A stretch of 27,524 nt of DNA from Hondaea fermentalgiana (Eukaryota > Sar > Bigyra > Thraustochytrida > Thraustochytriidae): NCBI GenBank assembly GCA_014084085.1, contig NPFB01000157.1:760-28283 (forward strand), read 5' to 3'. The position numbers were made by a program, and so were the translations under genes. The notes under the pieces are model-generated. The model did no database searches and was not told where the DNA came from. It saw only the letters and a program-made list of their open reading frames with translations. Positions within the stretch are counted from its first letter, which is position 1; the number at the start of each line of letters is the position of its first letter. Shown piece after piece: positions 16,141 to 24,823 of the stretch.

Positions 16141-16887
16141 ATGCAGACGCCGAGCGGAAGCGCCCGCAAGGGCAAAGGCAAGGCTAAGAGCAAAGGCAGG
16201 AGCACCGGCAAGGCGAGCTCGAACAAAAAGGGCAGACCAAACTCGGCGGCGGCGGCGGCGGCATCGTCGTCGAGATCTGCGTCGTCATCAGCACAGGCGA
16301 GCAGGCGGCCTCCGCCAACCAGCAGCAAAAAGAGTTTAGCAGCTCGTCTGCAGCAGCAAGTCACGAGCTTTGACGAGACTCATGCGCGTCTCGCTGACGC
16401 TCTTGAAGACTTTCTGCGTGTTGCTGGCGATGGGCAATCTTATGGCACGGAGACGACGTTGATGGCAATGCACGACTTACCTGCCAAGTTTTCCGCACAG
16501 CTTGGCGGAGTGGATCGCCTCGACGCCAAGGCTGAGAAGCGCCGCGTCTTCGAGCTCACCAAGGGAGGATCTGAAACCCAAGATCAGCCCTTGGTGCGCG
16601 CGTCAGTCATGGAAGCCGAGAATCTGCTTTTTGAAATCAAAGGAGTCCTGCTCGCCGAACTTGAGCGCACTGTGAATTCCATGGCGCAGATCTCAGTTGA
16701 TAGCCAGGAGGCCGAAGGCAAACCACCTGCTCAATCATGGTCTGAGCAGCGTGAGATTGTAGAACGCTATTGTAGCGAGTACGAGCTTGCTGAGAGTGTC
16801 TGCGCGCCTCTGAACCGCGAGACCAACACGGATGTTTTGCGAACCCATATTCTGGCCCTTCGGAGCAGACCTTTTCTCAAAGCATGA
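16141..16887 (+). CDS. Unrecognised basic-tailed helical protein (weakly AIRIM/C1orf109-like)
   Basis: Predicted 248 aa; no confident family. Residues 1-65 are a K/R/S/G/A-rich disordered tail, including an alanine run (about 36-41), as in many nucleolar or RNA-binding proteins. The rest is helical: SLAARLQQQVTSFDETHARL (65-84), LMAMHDLPAKF (107-117), a mid helix ENLLFEIKGVLLAELERTV (160-178) and a C-terminal REIVERYCSEYELAESV segment (204-220). The order of an N-terminal helical pair with a short DLP-like loop, a mid helix ending in 'LERTV', and a C-terminal ERYxSEY segment loosely resembles human C1orf109/AIRIM, a 60S maturation cofactor. This is a weak impression from memory and could be chance. 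The ATG at 16141 is the first in frame. It is divergent from the dynein-like gene and convergent with the S15 hydrolase gene. Confidence 0.7.
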   Translation: MQTPSGSARKGKGKAKSKGRSTGKASSNKKGRPNSAAAAAASSSRSASSSAQASRRPPPTSSKKSLAARLQQQVTSFDETHARLADALEDFLRVAGDGQSYGTETTLMAMHDLPAKFSAQLGGVDRLDAKAEKRRVFELTKGGSETQDQPLVRASVMEAENLLFEIKGVLLAELERTVNSMAQISVDSQEAEGKPPAQSWSEQREIVERYCSEYELAESVCAPLNRETNTDVLRTHILALRSRPFLKA

Positions 16888-17527
16888 GAAGCGCTCGCGC
16901 TTGGTGAGAACAGGGATGGTGGGTAAAGGGATAAGGATGGGGCTCACTGCGCGATTGTGGATTTTCAAAAACGTCAATGCTTCAGCCGAGGACAGAGGAG
17001 CTGTAGTTTCGCAGAAGATGGCGTTACCTCGTCAATGAATTCCATGACTGCGGTCTCTTTCTTCGGCTGAGGACAAAAGCGTGGCTGATCAACAAGATGT
17101 ACCACTGCGTTTTAAGAACAATCATCGTGTCTTGGCGCTTCGGGACAGGTTTTTTCCTGAGGTATGGAGATCAATCGCGAAAACAGAAAAGTTCTCTGCA
17201 TCGTCGTGATTTTAGCATCAAGGCGCTGCTATTCTCCGTACCTACGAGAATGAGTAACGTCAAGCCCATGGAAAAGGGGTTCCCTCCCTTCCATCATCCT
17301 CCTACCTGCCCCCTCGTTCCGCGCGCGTGACTTTAAGAACGTGAACTGAAAGGCGCTTCCCACCATCTATCTGCCTGGCGTAATCAAAAGGAATGCGTTT
17401 CGAAAGAAATATCATGACGCTTCCTACTTCGCAAAGCAAGCTTGCATCAAACTCTTTTGATGGAGTGGCTTTACGGTACAAGGTGGTAATCGTATAGAGT
17501 ATACCTTTTACATTATTTATTGTAAAT
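16888..17527. other. Convergent intergenic region, 16141 gene / S15 hydrolase
   Basis: 640 bp with no credible gene. Two related 13-mers, TCAGCCGAGGACA (16982-16994) and TCGGCTGAGGACA (17063-17075), stand out. An AATAAA hexamer on the minus strand (17516-17521) lies 7 bp past the S15 stop codon and could be its polyadenylation signal. The region becomes AT-rich towards 17527. Confidence 0.5.
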
Positions 17528-19531
17528 TTAGTCGTGTTCTGCAACGTGATTGGGGAAAGCAGGATGAAGGTCAGTGTGACGATCAATGTCGGTCTTGTCA
17601 ACAATGGGGAGAACCAGTTGGGTGTCATGAAAGATGCGATGCTCTGCAGAGCAAGTCTCAACAGCCTCGGCAATCTCGTGATCGGTACCAAAGTTGCGCA
17701 TGTACAGTGGGTGCGCGCCTCCGGACACCTGCAATCGGATGCGCGTCCCCTCAGCGTAGCGTGTGGCGATAGGCCCGAGCTTGATGCGGCGGCCCTTGAG
17801 CTCGTACCAGACGACACCGTTGGCGTCGGTGCTCGTCTCATCCCAGTCGTCTGGACCAAATCTCGCAAGGTCTTCGGCGAGATTGTAACTCTTTGGGCTG
17901 ACGAACCATTGCGAAGGAACGACCTCGCACAGCTTGAAGAAAAAGTCTGTATGGGGATTGCTTGAGCGCGCATGAATCTCGACAAAGACGTCGCCGCAGA
18001 CGTACATGTCTTGACGAAGTGGCCGCGAAGAAAAGACGAGCACATCGTCTCGCGCCTCGAGGCTCGATTGCTCTACGCGGCCCGAGTTGAGCGGGTCAAA
18101 GGAGGGCCCACCGCAGTACGGCGTGGGGTTCTCTGGGTTATAAATGTGGTGCGAGTAGGCAGCAGTTTCGCTTGATCCTTTTTGGGCCTCCACAACTGGG
18201 GCGCGCGTGGTCATACGGCTAAGCGGCCAGGCCGATTCGTTAGCCACCTGGGGCGGCCACGAGGCAAACGAGCACCAGCGCGTGGGACTCGTCCCGAGAA
18301 TGGCAACGTGAATGGCACTTTCGGTCTTCTCATCCTCCTGCTTCTCAGCATCGTCCTCCATGTGGCGCTGAAACATGTCCAGGGCCACATTGAGCGAAAC
18401 GCTGCCGTAGTTGGCAAAGTGCCAATGCTTCCAAGTGCCTACGGTCATTCGGCAGACGCGTTCGCCCTTGCTTGCTCCGCGCTCAAAGTCCTCAAAGGAT
18501 TGCTTGAGGAAAAAATCGTACCAGCCACCAATAATGTGCGTAGGCGGGCGCTCTGGATGGCTCATGTCGCAAAGCATATCCTTGTCGGACCAGAACTCGT
18601 GCTCGATATCGGTGGCACGAATGGCGTCCTGAAGAAAACCAAGACGCATGCCAATGAGCTTTTCGTCTTGCGAGGCAAGCGGAGCATCCATAAAGGAACG
18701 GTTGAGCTCTCCCTGGAGAGGCGGGAACCAAAATTGAATAACTCTGGGCGTGTCCATGAGCTTGACGGCGAGCCAGAGCCAGCGCAGAACGAGATCGAGG
18801 GCAAGACTGCCCGAGTTGCGATGGAAAATGATGGAAAAGGCCCGCGCTCCCGTCATGATGGGAACGATGCAAGAAATGTGGCGGCCCGCTTTGCTGCCGG
18901 CTGCCGCATATGCAGTAAGGCCCAAGTACGAGATACCCCAGAGTGAAACCTTGCCGTTGGACCAGGGCTGCTCGCGGATCCAGTCGATGGTGTCGCCTCC
19001 GTCCTGGATTTCGTGCTTGACGGGGAAGAAGTCTCCGCCGCTCCCGAAGCGACCGCGCGTGTCCTGTACAAGAACGACGAATCCACGCTCTGCAAAGACT
19101 TTGGCCCATTCTGGCCCGAGGTTAAATCGTCCGTACGGGGTGCGGACCAAGATGGTGGAAAAGGTCTTGCCGCTTGAAAAGTCAGGTCGAGCCTCCCGAT
19201 CGTCATCCCGTGCAGGCAAAGGCGTGTAGATCGTTCCGTAGAGCTTGACGCCGTCGGAGGCCTCCGTGACCACATCCATGGAGGAGACAGTGGCATGTTT
19301 CGCGGGCGGTAAATTCCTGAACTTGGTGCCAGCGTGCGCGGAAACGTGCTGCAGCGGCTTGACGAGGCCCCGACGGATTTCCTTGCGCAGGAAGCTGACA
19401 TACTTGGTCCAGAGTGCCAGCGAGTCCACCCCTGCCTTGCTCGCAAAGAAGACGAGCATCCACAAGAAGCGTGTCACTCTGCGCGTCAACGCGCGTGCAG
19501 TCGCACCGGAAATCAGTCCCTGCTCCGCCAT
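17528..19531 (-). CDS. S15-family / CocE-NonD alpha/beta hydrolase (X-Pro dipeptidyl-peptidase-like)
   Basis: Predicted 667-aa serine hydrolase. The alpha/beta-hydrolase core shows the S15 landmarks: VRTPYGR (129-135), QDTRGRFGSGG (156-166), the nucleophile elbow GISYLG with Ser201, GGWYD with Asp339, and GTWKHW with His369. A C-terminal jelly-roll X-Pro-DPP-like domain follows, with RPLRQDMYVCGDVFVEIHARS-type strands and a terminal VLPIV. Relatives include cocaine esterase, glutaryl-7-ACA acylases and X-Pro dipeptidyl peptidases, so it cleaves an ester or amide; the substrate is unknown. A hydrophobic N-terminal segment (about 21-41) may be a membrane anchor. The ATG at 19531 has an ideal context (ACGATGG) and lies just after a GCTC repeat. 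An in-frame ATG at 19852 has a poor context and would read through both that repeat and a GTGCA repeat. Confidence 0.88.
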   Translation of the reverse strand: MAEQGLISGATARALTRRVTRFLWMLVFFASKAGVDSLALWTKYVSFLRKEIRRGLVKPLQHVSAHAGTKFRNLPPAKHATVSSMDVVTEASDGVKLYGTIYTPLPARDDDREARPDFSSGKTFSTILVRTPYGRFNLGPEWAKVFAERGFVVLVQDTRGRFGSGGDFFPVKHEIQDGGDTIDWIREQPWSNGKVSLWGISYLGLTAYAAAGSKAGRHISCIVPIMTGARAFSIIFHRNSGSLALDLVLRWLWLAVKLMDTPRVIQFWFPPLQGELNRSFMDAPLASQDEKLIGMRLGFLQDAIRATDIEHEFWSDKDMLCDMSHPERPPTHIIGGWYDFFLKQSFEDFERGASKGERVCRMTVGTWKHWHFANYGSVSLNVALDMFQRHMEDDAEKQEDEKTESAIHVAILGTSPTRWCSFASWPPQVANESAWPLSRMTTRAPVVEAQKGSSETAAYSHHIYNPENPTPYCGGPSFDPLNSGRVEQSSLEARDDVLVFSSRPLRQDMYVCGDVFVEIHARSSNPHTDFFFKLCEVVPSQWFVSPKSYNLAEDLARFGPDDWDETSTDANGVVWYELKGRRIKLGPIATRYAEGTRIRLQVSGGAHPLYMRNFGTDHEIAEAVETCSAEHRIFHDTQLVLPIVDKTDIDRHTDLHPAFPNHVAEHD

Positions 19532-19542
19532 CGTGGCCTGGT

Positions 19543-19567
19543 CGCTCGCTCGCTCGCTCGCTCGCTC
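19543..19567 (-). repeat. (GCTC)6 tract before the S15 hydrolase start
   Basis: CGCTCGCTCG continued in perfect 4-bp register for 25 bp, beginning 12 bp upstream of the ATG at 19531. Confidence 0.9.
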
Positions 19568-19784
19568 CTCGCGTCGACGATCCCTTTTGTTCTGAGTCGG
19601 CGCAGTTCGCCTCGCCCAGCAGTTTCTCCTTCGCGCGCACGCCGTCGAGCACGCTGCCGCGATGCCCGCTCTGCGATGCGCTCCGAGCCCTAGTCTTGGA
19701 TTCCTGTTTGCGCGTACGTTCGTCACAGCGGCGACTTGGACCCTCCATGCTTGGCTTTGACTGTGCGTTGAGCTTGCTTCTTCT

Positions 19785-19814
19785 GTGCAGTGCAGTGCAG
19801 TGCAGTGCAGTGCA
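19785..19814 (+). repeat. (GTGCA)6 pentanucleotide repeat
   Basis: Six perfect tandem copies of GTGCA. In the minus-strand frame continuous with the S15 gene they would encode repeating H-C-T-A-L. A pentanucleotide changes frame when copies are gained or lost, so it is more likely leader than coding. Confidence 0.95.
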
Positions 19815-20100
19815 ATGGACCAAGCAAGGGAAAAAGTGTGTGTAGAATGCATGCGTGCACAACCGACAGTTATAAGTCCTGCCTTGCTTGCATTTTCTCT
19901 CTCGCGCGACGAGCAGTATAGTAACTCTCTGAGCCAGCCAGTAGGCCTTGTTCTTTTGCCAATATGGTTTTTGCAAAAGCTCCCCGCAAAATGAAGATCA
20001 AGACCAAGACGGAGGAAGGTATCTGATCATTAGTCGAGCAGGGCTAGTCCTGCTCTTTTCAACATGTATTTTTTTTCTTGGAAGAGTAAAGCAAGTAAGG

Positions 20101-20124
20101 AAGAAGAAGAAGAAGAAGAAGAAG
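20101..20124 (+). repeat. (AAG)8 microsatellite in the fumarase 3' flank
   Basis: Eight AAG units on the plus strand, CTT in the sense of fumarase. The tract starts 18 bp after the stop codon and gives a pyrimidine tract in the 3' UTR. Confidence 0.9.
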
Positions 20125-20141
20125 GAGGAGGAAAAGGAAAA

Positions 20142-21716
20142 CTACTCGGGTAGGGTGGGCGAGGTCATCTTGGAAGGGTCGACGATGCTGTCAAACTCCT
20201 CGCCACTGAGAAAATCGAGATTAATGGCCTCTTCGCGGAGCGTCGTGCCATTCTTGTATGCGGTCTTGGCGATCTTGGAAGCCTTGTCGTAGCCAATATG
20301 CGGGTTCAAGGCGGTGACCAGCATGAGTGAATTGCGAAGATGCTCGTCGATGCGATCGAAGTTAGGCTCGAGGCCCTCGATGCATCGCTCCGAGAAGGAA
20401 GCCGCAGCATCGCCGAGAAGACGCGCAGATTCGATGAGCGTTGCAGCCATGACGGGCTTGAAGGTGTTGAGCTCGAACTGACCCTGCGAGCCAGCCATGG
20501 AGATGGTCGTGTTGTTGCCCATGACGCGGACGCAAGCCATGGTCAGAGCCTCGCACTGCGTCGGGTTGACCTTGCCGGGCATGATGGAGCTGCCAGGTTC
20601 GTTTGCCGGAAGGTTGAGCTCGCCAATGCCGCAGCGCGGACCGCTTGCAAGAAGACGAATGTCGTTGGCAATCTTGTAGAGAGACGCTGCGACGGTGTTG
20701 AGGGCACCACTAGCCTCCACGATGGCGTCGTGGGCCGCCAGGGCCTCGAACTTGTTCGGCGCAGTCTGAAAGGGAAAGCCAGAATCTTCGGCGATGATTT
20801 CGGCGATGCGCACGTCGTAGCCCATGGTGGTGTTCAGGCCCGTGCCAACGGCAGTGCCGCCGAGTGCAAGATTGTACAAGCTATCAAGCGACTTTTGCAC
20901 GCGGGAAATGCCGTACTCGACTTGGGTCATGTATCCAGAGAGCTCCTGGCCAAGGGACAGCGGAGTGGCGTCCTGCGTGTGCGTGCGCCCGGTCTTGATC
21001 ACGTCCGCATACTTGATGGCCTTTTCCTCGAGGGCGTCGCGCAACATGGCGAGGCCCGTCAGCGTGGACGCATCGATTACTTGAACACAGGCAATGTGCA
21101 TGGCCGTGGGGAAACTGTCGTTGCTGCTTTGGCCCATGTTGACATGGTCGTTCGGGTGAACGGGAACCTTCGTGCCAACCTCGCCGCCAAGAAGCTGGAT
21201 GGCGCGGTTCGCTACAACCTCGTTCACGTTCATGTTCGTTTGCGTACCGGACCCCGTCTGGTAAATAACCAGGGGAAAGTGGTCGTCGAGTTTTCCCTCC
21301 ATGACCTCCTTTGCGGCTGCCATGATGGCACTGCCGACGCGCTCATCGATAAGGCTCTCGGCAATGTTGTACCTCGCGCAGGATCGCTTCACCAGCGCCA
21401 TGGCGTGGACGATTTCGATGGGCATGCGCGAGTTGTCGAGGTCAATGGGGAAGTTGTCGTGCGACCGCTGCGTCTGCGCGCCCCAGAGCTTGTCCGCGGG
21501 GACCTCAATCTCGCCCATGGCGTCGGACTCCGTCCTCGTCTCGCCGTGCTTGGCCTTGTGCTTGTACCCATGGTGCTTGCGGTCTCCGCGCCGGTGGCTG
21601 CTGCTCAGGTGTCGCAGCATCGTCTTCGCGTTCTCCGCGCCTCCCGCCCCGGCCACCGCTCGCGAAAGCCTCTGCGCCGCCGCCGCCGCCGTCGCAGCTC
21701 TGCCCGCGCCCAGCAT
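20142..21716 (-). CDS. fumC/FH: Fumarate hydratase, class II, with mitochondrial-type presequence
   Basis: Predicted 524 aa. It catalyses reversible hydration of fumarate to L-malate in the TCA cycle. The catalytic body runs from about residue 60 ([13 protein letters not shown]) to 520 and has all the superfamily blocks: [13 protein letters not shown] (155-167), the [20 protein letters not shown] region (187-206), [11 protein letters not shown] (242-252) and the signature [11 protein letters not shown] (375-385), whose loop carries the catalytic serine. Lengths and spacings match tetrameric class II enzymes of bacteria and mitochondria. The first 55 or so residues are A/R/S/H-rich with no acidic residues before E28, fitting a mitochondrial targeting peptide. 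The ATG at 21716 has A at -3. It is divergent from NAF1 across 1.36 kb. Highly biased codon use leaves a long open frame on the opposite strand. Confidence 0.96.
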   Translation of the reverse strand: MLGAGRAATAAAAAQRLSRAVAGAGGAENAKTMLRHLSSSHRRGDRKHHGYKHKAKHGETRTESDAMGEIEVPADKLWGAQTQRSHDNFPIDLDNSRMPIEIVHAMALVKRSCARYNIAESLIDERVGSAIMAAAKEVMEGKLDDHFPLVIYQTGSGTQTNMNVNEVVANRAIQLLGGEVGTKVPVHPNDHVNMGQSSNDSFPTAMHIACVQVIDASTLTGLAMLRDALEEKAIKYADVIKTGRTHTQDATPLSLGQELSGYMTQVEYGISRVQKSLDSLYNLALGGTAVGTGLNTTMGYDVRIAEIIAEDSGFPFQTAPNKFEALAAHDAIVEASGALNTVAASLYKIANDIRLLASGPRCGIGELNLPANEPGSSIMPGKVNPTQCEALTMACVRVMGNNTTISMAGSQGQFELNTFKPVMAATLIESARLLGDAAASFSERCIEGLEPNFDRIDEHLRNSLMLVTALNPHIGYDKASKIAKTAYKNGTTLREEAINLDFLSGEEFDSIVDPSKMTSPTLPE

Positions 21717-22309
21717 GCTGCGCTGCGCTGCCGCGGCGTGCCGGCCGTGAGCTTCTTCCGGGCTGCCTCCCCTTCCTTCTCACTTCACTTCGTCGCTTCA
21801 CTTCGCTCGCTCCTCTTCGACCGCGGCGCCCGCGACGAACCGCCTCCTCGTCTCGTCTCGCGCGCGATGCGAGCCGCGGTCTCCCGGCGATTCGGGTCTG
21901 CCTGCGGAGCTGCGGCGGCGCCGGCGCGGCGGAGTGGAGCGAGACGCGCCGAGCGGGCGAGGAGGAGGAGCAGGGCTCAGACTCGCTGCGTCCCAACGCG
22001 CGAGCTGAGCTCGAGGAAAGCGCCCAGCGCGACTGCGACAGCGCCCAGGAGGACCGTGCGGAGTGTAGTACGTGGAGAGGAGAGCGCGGATAGCGGATGA
22101 ACGAATCAGCAGCAGGGCGGCGTCGAATCCGCGAGAACGAGGATGATGATGATGATGACGCAGGGCGTGACTTGCGGCCGGGTCAGCTCGTGCCGGCGCG
22201 AGGGCGGGAGAATGGAAAAAGCTCACAGCAGCTGCCACAGAGCACGTGCCCGCTCGTGCAGTCGCGAGCTGTGTGCGTGTGCGTGCGCGTGTGAATGATC
22301 GTGGCTCGC

Positions 22310-22423
22310 AGCCGTGCCGACTGACGTGGTTCGCAGGGCGTGGAACTCACAGGCAGTCCCTGTCGATCCGACGACGTTTTCCTCGAGTCCCACACCCTGC
22401 GGACTCCGTGAATCGGCACGGCT
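22310..22423. other. Long imperfect inverted repeat / hairpin
   Basis: Left arm 22310-22348 pairs with right arm 22385-22423 over 39 positions with no bulges: 32 Watson-Crick pairs, 2 G-U pairs and 5 single mismatches. The outer 11 pairs (AGCCGTGCCGA with TCGGCACGGCT) are perfect. The loop is about 36 nt, with 3 further possible pairs at its base (AGG with CCT). It lies outside any believable gene, so protein coding does not explain it. A structured RNA precursor or a decayed inverted duplication would both fit. Confidence 0.85.
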
Positions 22424-22487
22424 ACGAAAGCAGAACGCAAGGAAAGTAGATGAACTTCTGAAGCAGGGTCGAGGGCTGCTGTGCAGC

Positions 22488-22515
22488 GTCTCCTGCAATG
22501 AGTCTCCTGCAATGA
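22488..22515 (+). repeat. Tandem 14-mer, two perfect copies
   Basis: GTCTCCTGCAATGA repeated twice without a gap, followed by GTCGTCC. It lies 65 bp downstream of the hairpin in the fumarase-NAF1 interval. Confidence 0.95.
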
Positions 22516-23034
22516 GTCGTCCTCGAATGCCTGTTGCAAACCCCTGAACTCTTGAAGCTGGCGCGATTAGCCAGGTGTAATCGGGGGCTGTGCGACATTC
22601 ATTGAGTACTTGCACGAGCTCTGGTAAAAGCATACAGGAAAGGCGCCAAAGCCAACGCTCGAGGCCTCTGCAATCTTCGAGGATCTTCTTTGGAGCAAAT
22701 TTGCGTTCATTCACTTTTTGCAAGGCAAGGAAAGGCATACTTTTGCTACTATAGAAATGAGTCTCCCATCGTTCAATGTATAAGAAAAGAAACGCAACAA
22801 ATTGCGAAGCGTATGAGCGCTCGAAATGATCTACCTATCCTCACCTCATGTTTCTTGTCTCTCGCGTTTCTTGTTCAAGCTGATGCTCTGCTGCTGGCAG
22901 TGACTGGTCGAACCCGTGACGTCTCTGGCCCAATTCTGCGCAACCCAAATCCTCAGGCGGCGGATGGAATGCGATGGAATGTGATAAATAATGACAGGCT
23001 CCGCGCCAGACCTCGAAACAGGGTCCAGCCAACC

Positions 23035-23060
23035 GAGCGAGCAAGCAAGGGCAAGCGAGC
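23035..23060 (+). repeat. GAGC/AAGC period-4 tract before NAF1
   Basis: GAGCGAGCAAGCAAGG then GCAAGCGAGC, ending 20 bp before the chosen NAF1 ATG. It is the sense-strand counterpart of the GCTC tracts near other starts. Confidence 0.75.
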
Positions 23061-23080
23061 ACGAGGGCACGAGGGTCGCG

Positions 23081-24823
23081 ATGGAGACGCAAGGGGGAGA
23101 GGCGGCGAGCGCCGCGATGACAATGCCGGGATCTTCTCCTACGACGGCGACGACGACGATGGAGACCACACCGAGCTTGGCAAAGTCTGAAGACGCGACC
23201 ATGGACCCGGCTGCCGGGACCACCGAGACGACGGCGCAGACCACCGAGACCACCGAGACCACCGAGTCTGCGACGGAAGCCACGCCCATGACCACCGAGA
23301 AGGAGCAGCGCACAGAAGCTCAAGTACCATCAGCACCAGGGATCACAGCAGACGCGGAGCCAAGCGCCGAGCCAATGGCCGTGGAGGACAATAGCGAAGC
23401 CATGACCTCGCAGCCTCGCGAACGTGCCGCGAGCGAGGCTTCATCTTCATCTTCTTCTTCTTCTTCGTCGTCGTCGTCCGAGGACAGCGACGATGACGAC
23501 AAACGTATGCCGGGCGCTAATGATTCACTTGAAACTGCCAAAGACAAGGTGACTCGCTTTGAGGCAGGGGAGGGCGAAGAGGCCATTTCTAAACATGGAC
23601 CGCGCACCGCAAACGAAAAGGTGCCGGAAGAGGTTTCGATGGATCCCCTTCCCGTGGACGATATCAAACAGGACGACGAAATCGAGCTCTTTGGCAAAGT
23701 CATCAATAAACCTGATGGGCGAGACGCACTCGTTATTGTTTCCATGCCGCCCGAGGAAGATGCAGAGGTGCGCCCCGTGGACCTGGACAGTGTGATTTGC
23801 ACAAAGGAACGAAAACTCGTGGGCCGCATTGAAGAAGTTTTCGGACCTGTGATCAAGCCATTCTATTTAGTGCGTCACATGGAAGTCGTTGGCGCGGCCA
23901 CGGCTGAAAATGCGAATGTTGCTGCGTCGTCATACCGTGTACCCGTGGAGGACAATGAGCTTTTGTTTGTGCTAAAGCGACATGGAAAATATGTAAACGT
24001 GGCCGCTCTCGATAAGCGCGGATCTGACGCATCCAATGTGCACGACGAGGAGCCGGACGAGGATGAGATTGAGTACAGTGACGACGAAGAAGAAATGCGC
24101 GCCAAGCAGCGGCAGCGTGCGGCTCGAAAGGCGCAAAGTGGAAATGGGCAGCAATCATCTCCTGCTGATGGAACGTTTGTCATCCCGTCGTCTGCCCCGG
24201 CAAGGGGAGGCTCGGGACGTCGTCGCGGTCGTGACCGTCGTCGTGATGGCCCGGGTGAGCACCGGTCGGGTGAACGCCGCTCGGGTGCTCCTCATGGCAG
24301 AGGCGGCAGCATGCCACAGGCTCATTACCAGCACTACAATGCCCATGCGCACAATCAGTACAACTATCAGCACCACCCGCAAGCGGGGTCGTATGGCGCT
24401 GGCGCTGCTGCATATGGCGCGGGCGCAGGTTTTGCTTATGGAAACGGCCCGGCCTATGGCAATAATCCTTCAATGGGTCACCCTATGCAACCATACGCAC
24501 AGCCGGCGCAGGCTCCGTTTTACGCGCAGCAGCAACAGCAGCATCACCACCAACAACAACAAGGCGCTGGATTCGGCGCTGCATTTGGTCAGCCACAGAT
24601 GCACGCTCCATCCACCGGAGGCGCTTTTGCATCGGTTCCAGACATGATGTCACCCCAGCAGCACAATCGTCAATTTGGTGCAGCGCAAATGCAGACCCAG
24701 GGTGCGCCCTTTTACGCGCAGCAAACTCCATACTGGCAGCAGCAGCAACAGCAAGGTCAACAGCAAAGTCAGCAGCAGCAGCAAGGTCAGCAGCAGCAGG
24801 GGCCGCCGTCGTCAAGGAGCTAG
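23081..24823 (+). CDS. NAF1: NAF1, H/ACA ribonucleoprotein assembly factor
   Basis: Predicted 580 aa. NAF1 is the nucleoplasmic assembly factor for H/ACA RNPs (pseudouridylating snoRNPs, telomerase RNP) and is later replaced by Gar1. The Gar1/Naf1 domain (about residues 188-315) has IELFGKVINKPDG, DLDSVICTKERKLVGRIEEV and FGPVIKPFYLVRH. The Naf1-specific tail GSDASNVHDEE and IEYSDDEEE (about 314-338) distinguishes it from Gar1. The N-terminus is T/E-rich with TTE repeats and a serine run followed by acidic residues (about 119-141), a likely CK2 target. The C-terminus has an R/G-rich patch and long Q/H/Y/G-rich low-complexity sequence, typical of RNP proteins. The ATG at 23081 (GCGATGG) follows a GAGC tract; an in-frame ATG at 22991 would add 30 residues. 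It is divergent from fumarase. Confidence 0.93.
   Translation: METQGGEAASAAMTMPGSSPTTATTTMETTPSLAKSEDATMDPAAGTTETTAQTTETTETTESATEATPMTTEKEQRTEAQVPSAPGITADAEPSAEPMAVEDNSEAMTSQPRERAASEASSSSSSSSSSSSSEDSDDDDKRMPGANDSLETAKDKVTRFEAGEGEEAISKHGPRTANEKVPEEVSMDPLPVDDIKQDDEIELFGKVINKPDGRDALVIVSMPPEEDAEVRPVDLDSVICTKERKLVGRIEEVFGPVIKPFYLVRHMEVVGAATAENANVAASSYRVPVEDNELLFVLKRHGKYVNVAALDKRGSDASNVHDEEPDEDEIEYSDDEEEMRAKQRQRAARKAQSGNGQQSSPADGTFVIPSSAPARGGSGRRRGRDRRRDGPGEHRSGERRSGAPHGRGGSMPQAHYQHYNAHAHNQYNYQHHPQAGSYGAGAAAYGAGAGFAYGNGPAYGNNPSMGHPMQPYAQPAQAPFYAQQQQQHHHQQQQGAGFGAAFGQPQMHAPSTGGAFASVPDMMSPQQHNRQFGAAQMQTQGAPFYAQQTPYWQQQQQQGQQQSQQQQQGQQQQGPPSSRS

Larger units (their letters stand above)
19532..20141. 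other. S15 gene leader/promoter and 3' side of fumarase
   Basis: 610 bp containing a GCTC tract (19543-19567), six tandem GTGCA units (19785-19814), GTAGGCCTTG (19941-19950) and an (AAG)8 tract (20101-20124) directly after the fumarase stop. The S15 frame stays open across most of the first 320 bp, so a longer N-terminus cannot be fully excluded. No other gene is seen. Confidence 0.5.
21717..23080. other. Long divergent intergenic region, fumarase / NAF1
   Basis: 1.36 kb, the longest non-coding stretch in the window. From left to right: a GC-rich fumarase leader with a GCTCGCTC tract (21804-21812), a GATGAT run (22142-22157), a GTGCGTGCGCGTGTG run (about 22270-22292), the long hairpin (22310-22423), a tandem 14-mer (22488-22515), a small hairpin CGATTA/TAATCG near 22567-22588, a more AT-rich NAF1-proximal part and a GAGC-type tract (23035-23060). 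Open frames here are short and compositionally odd. I support no protein gene; a non-coding RNA gene is possible. Confidence 0.5.

Noticed and set aside
18182..18946. A 254-codon antisense frame in the S15 hydrolase gene
   Set aside because: Codon-aligned shadow of a gene with an intact catalytic triad.
20340..22100. A 586-codon open frame on the plus strand, antisense to fumarase
   Set aside because: It is codon-aligned with fumarase, so it stays open because the sense gene avoids TTA, CTA and TCA codons. Its product is compositionally odd with no domain, while the opposite strand is a textbook fumarase.
22310..22423. The hairpin as a bacterial-type terminator or a tRNA
   Set aside because: It is far too long for a rho-independent terminator, has no T-tract, and lacks any tRNA B-box-like GTTCGAATC or cloverleaf.
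22223..22738. A 171-codon minus-strand frame in the fumarase-NAF1 interval
   Set aside because: It reads through the long hairpin, the tandem 14-mer and a CACACG run (giving HAHAHAH). No domain, poor codon pattern.
22690..23190. A 166-codon plus-strand frame overlapping the NAF1 start
   Set aside because: Different frame from NAF1, no domain, and low-complexity R/G/D sequence where it overlaps NAF1 coding DNA.
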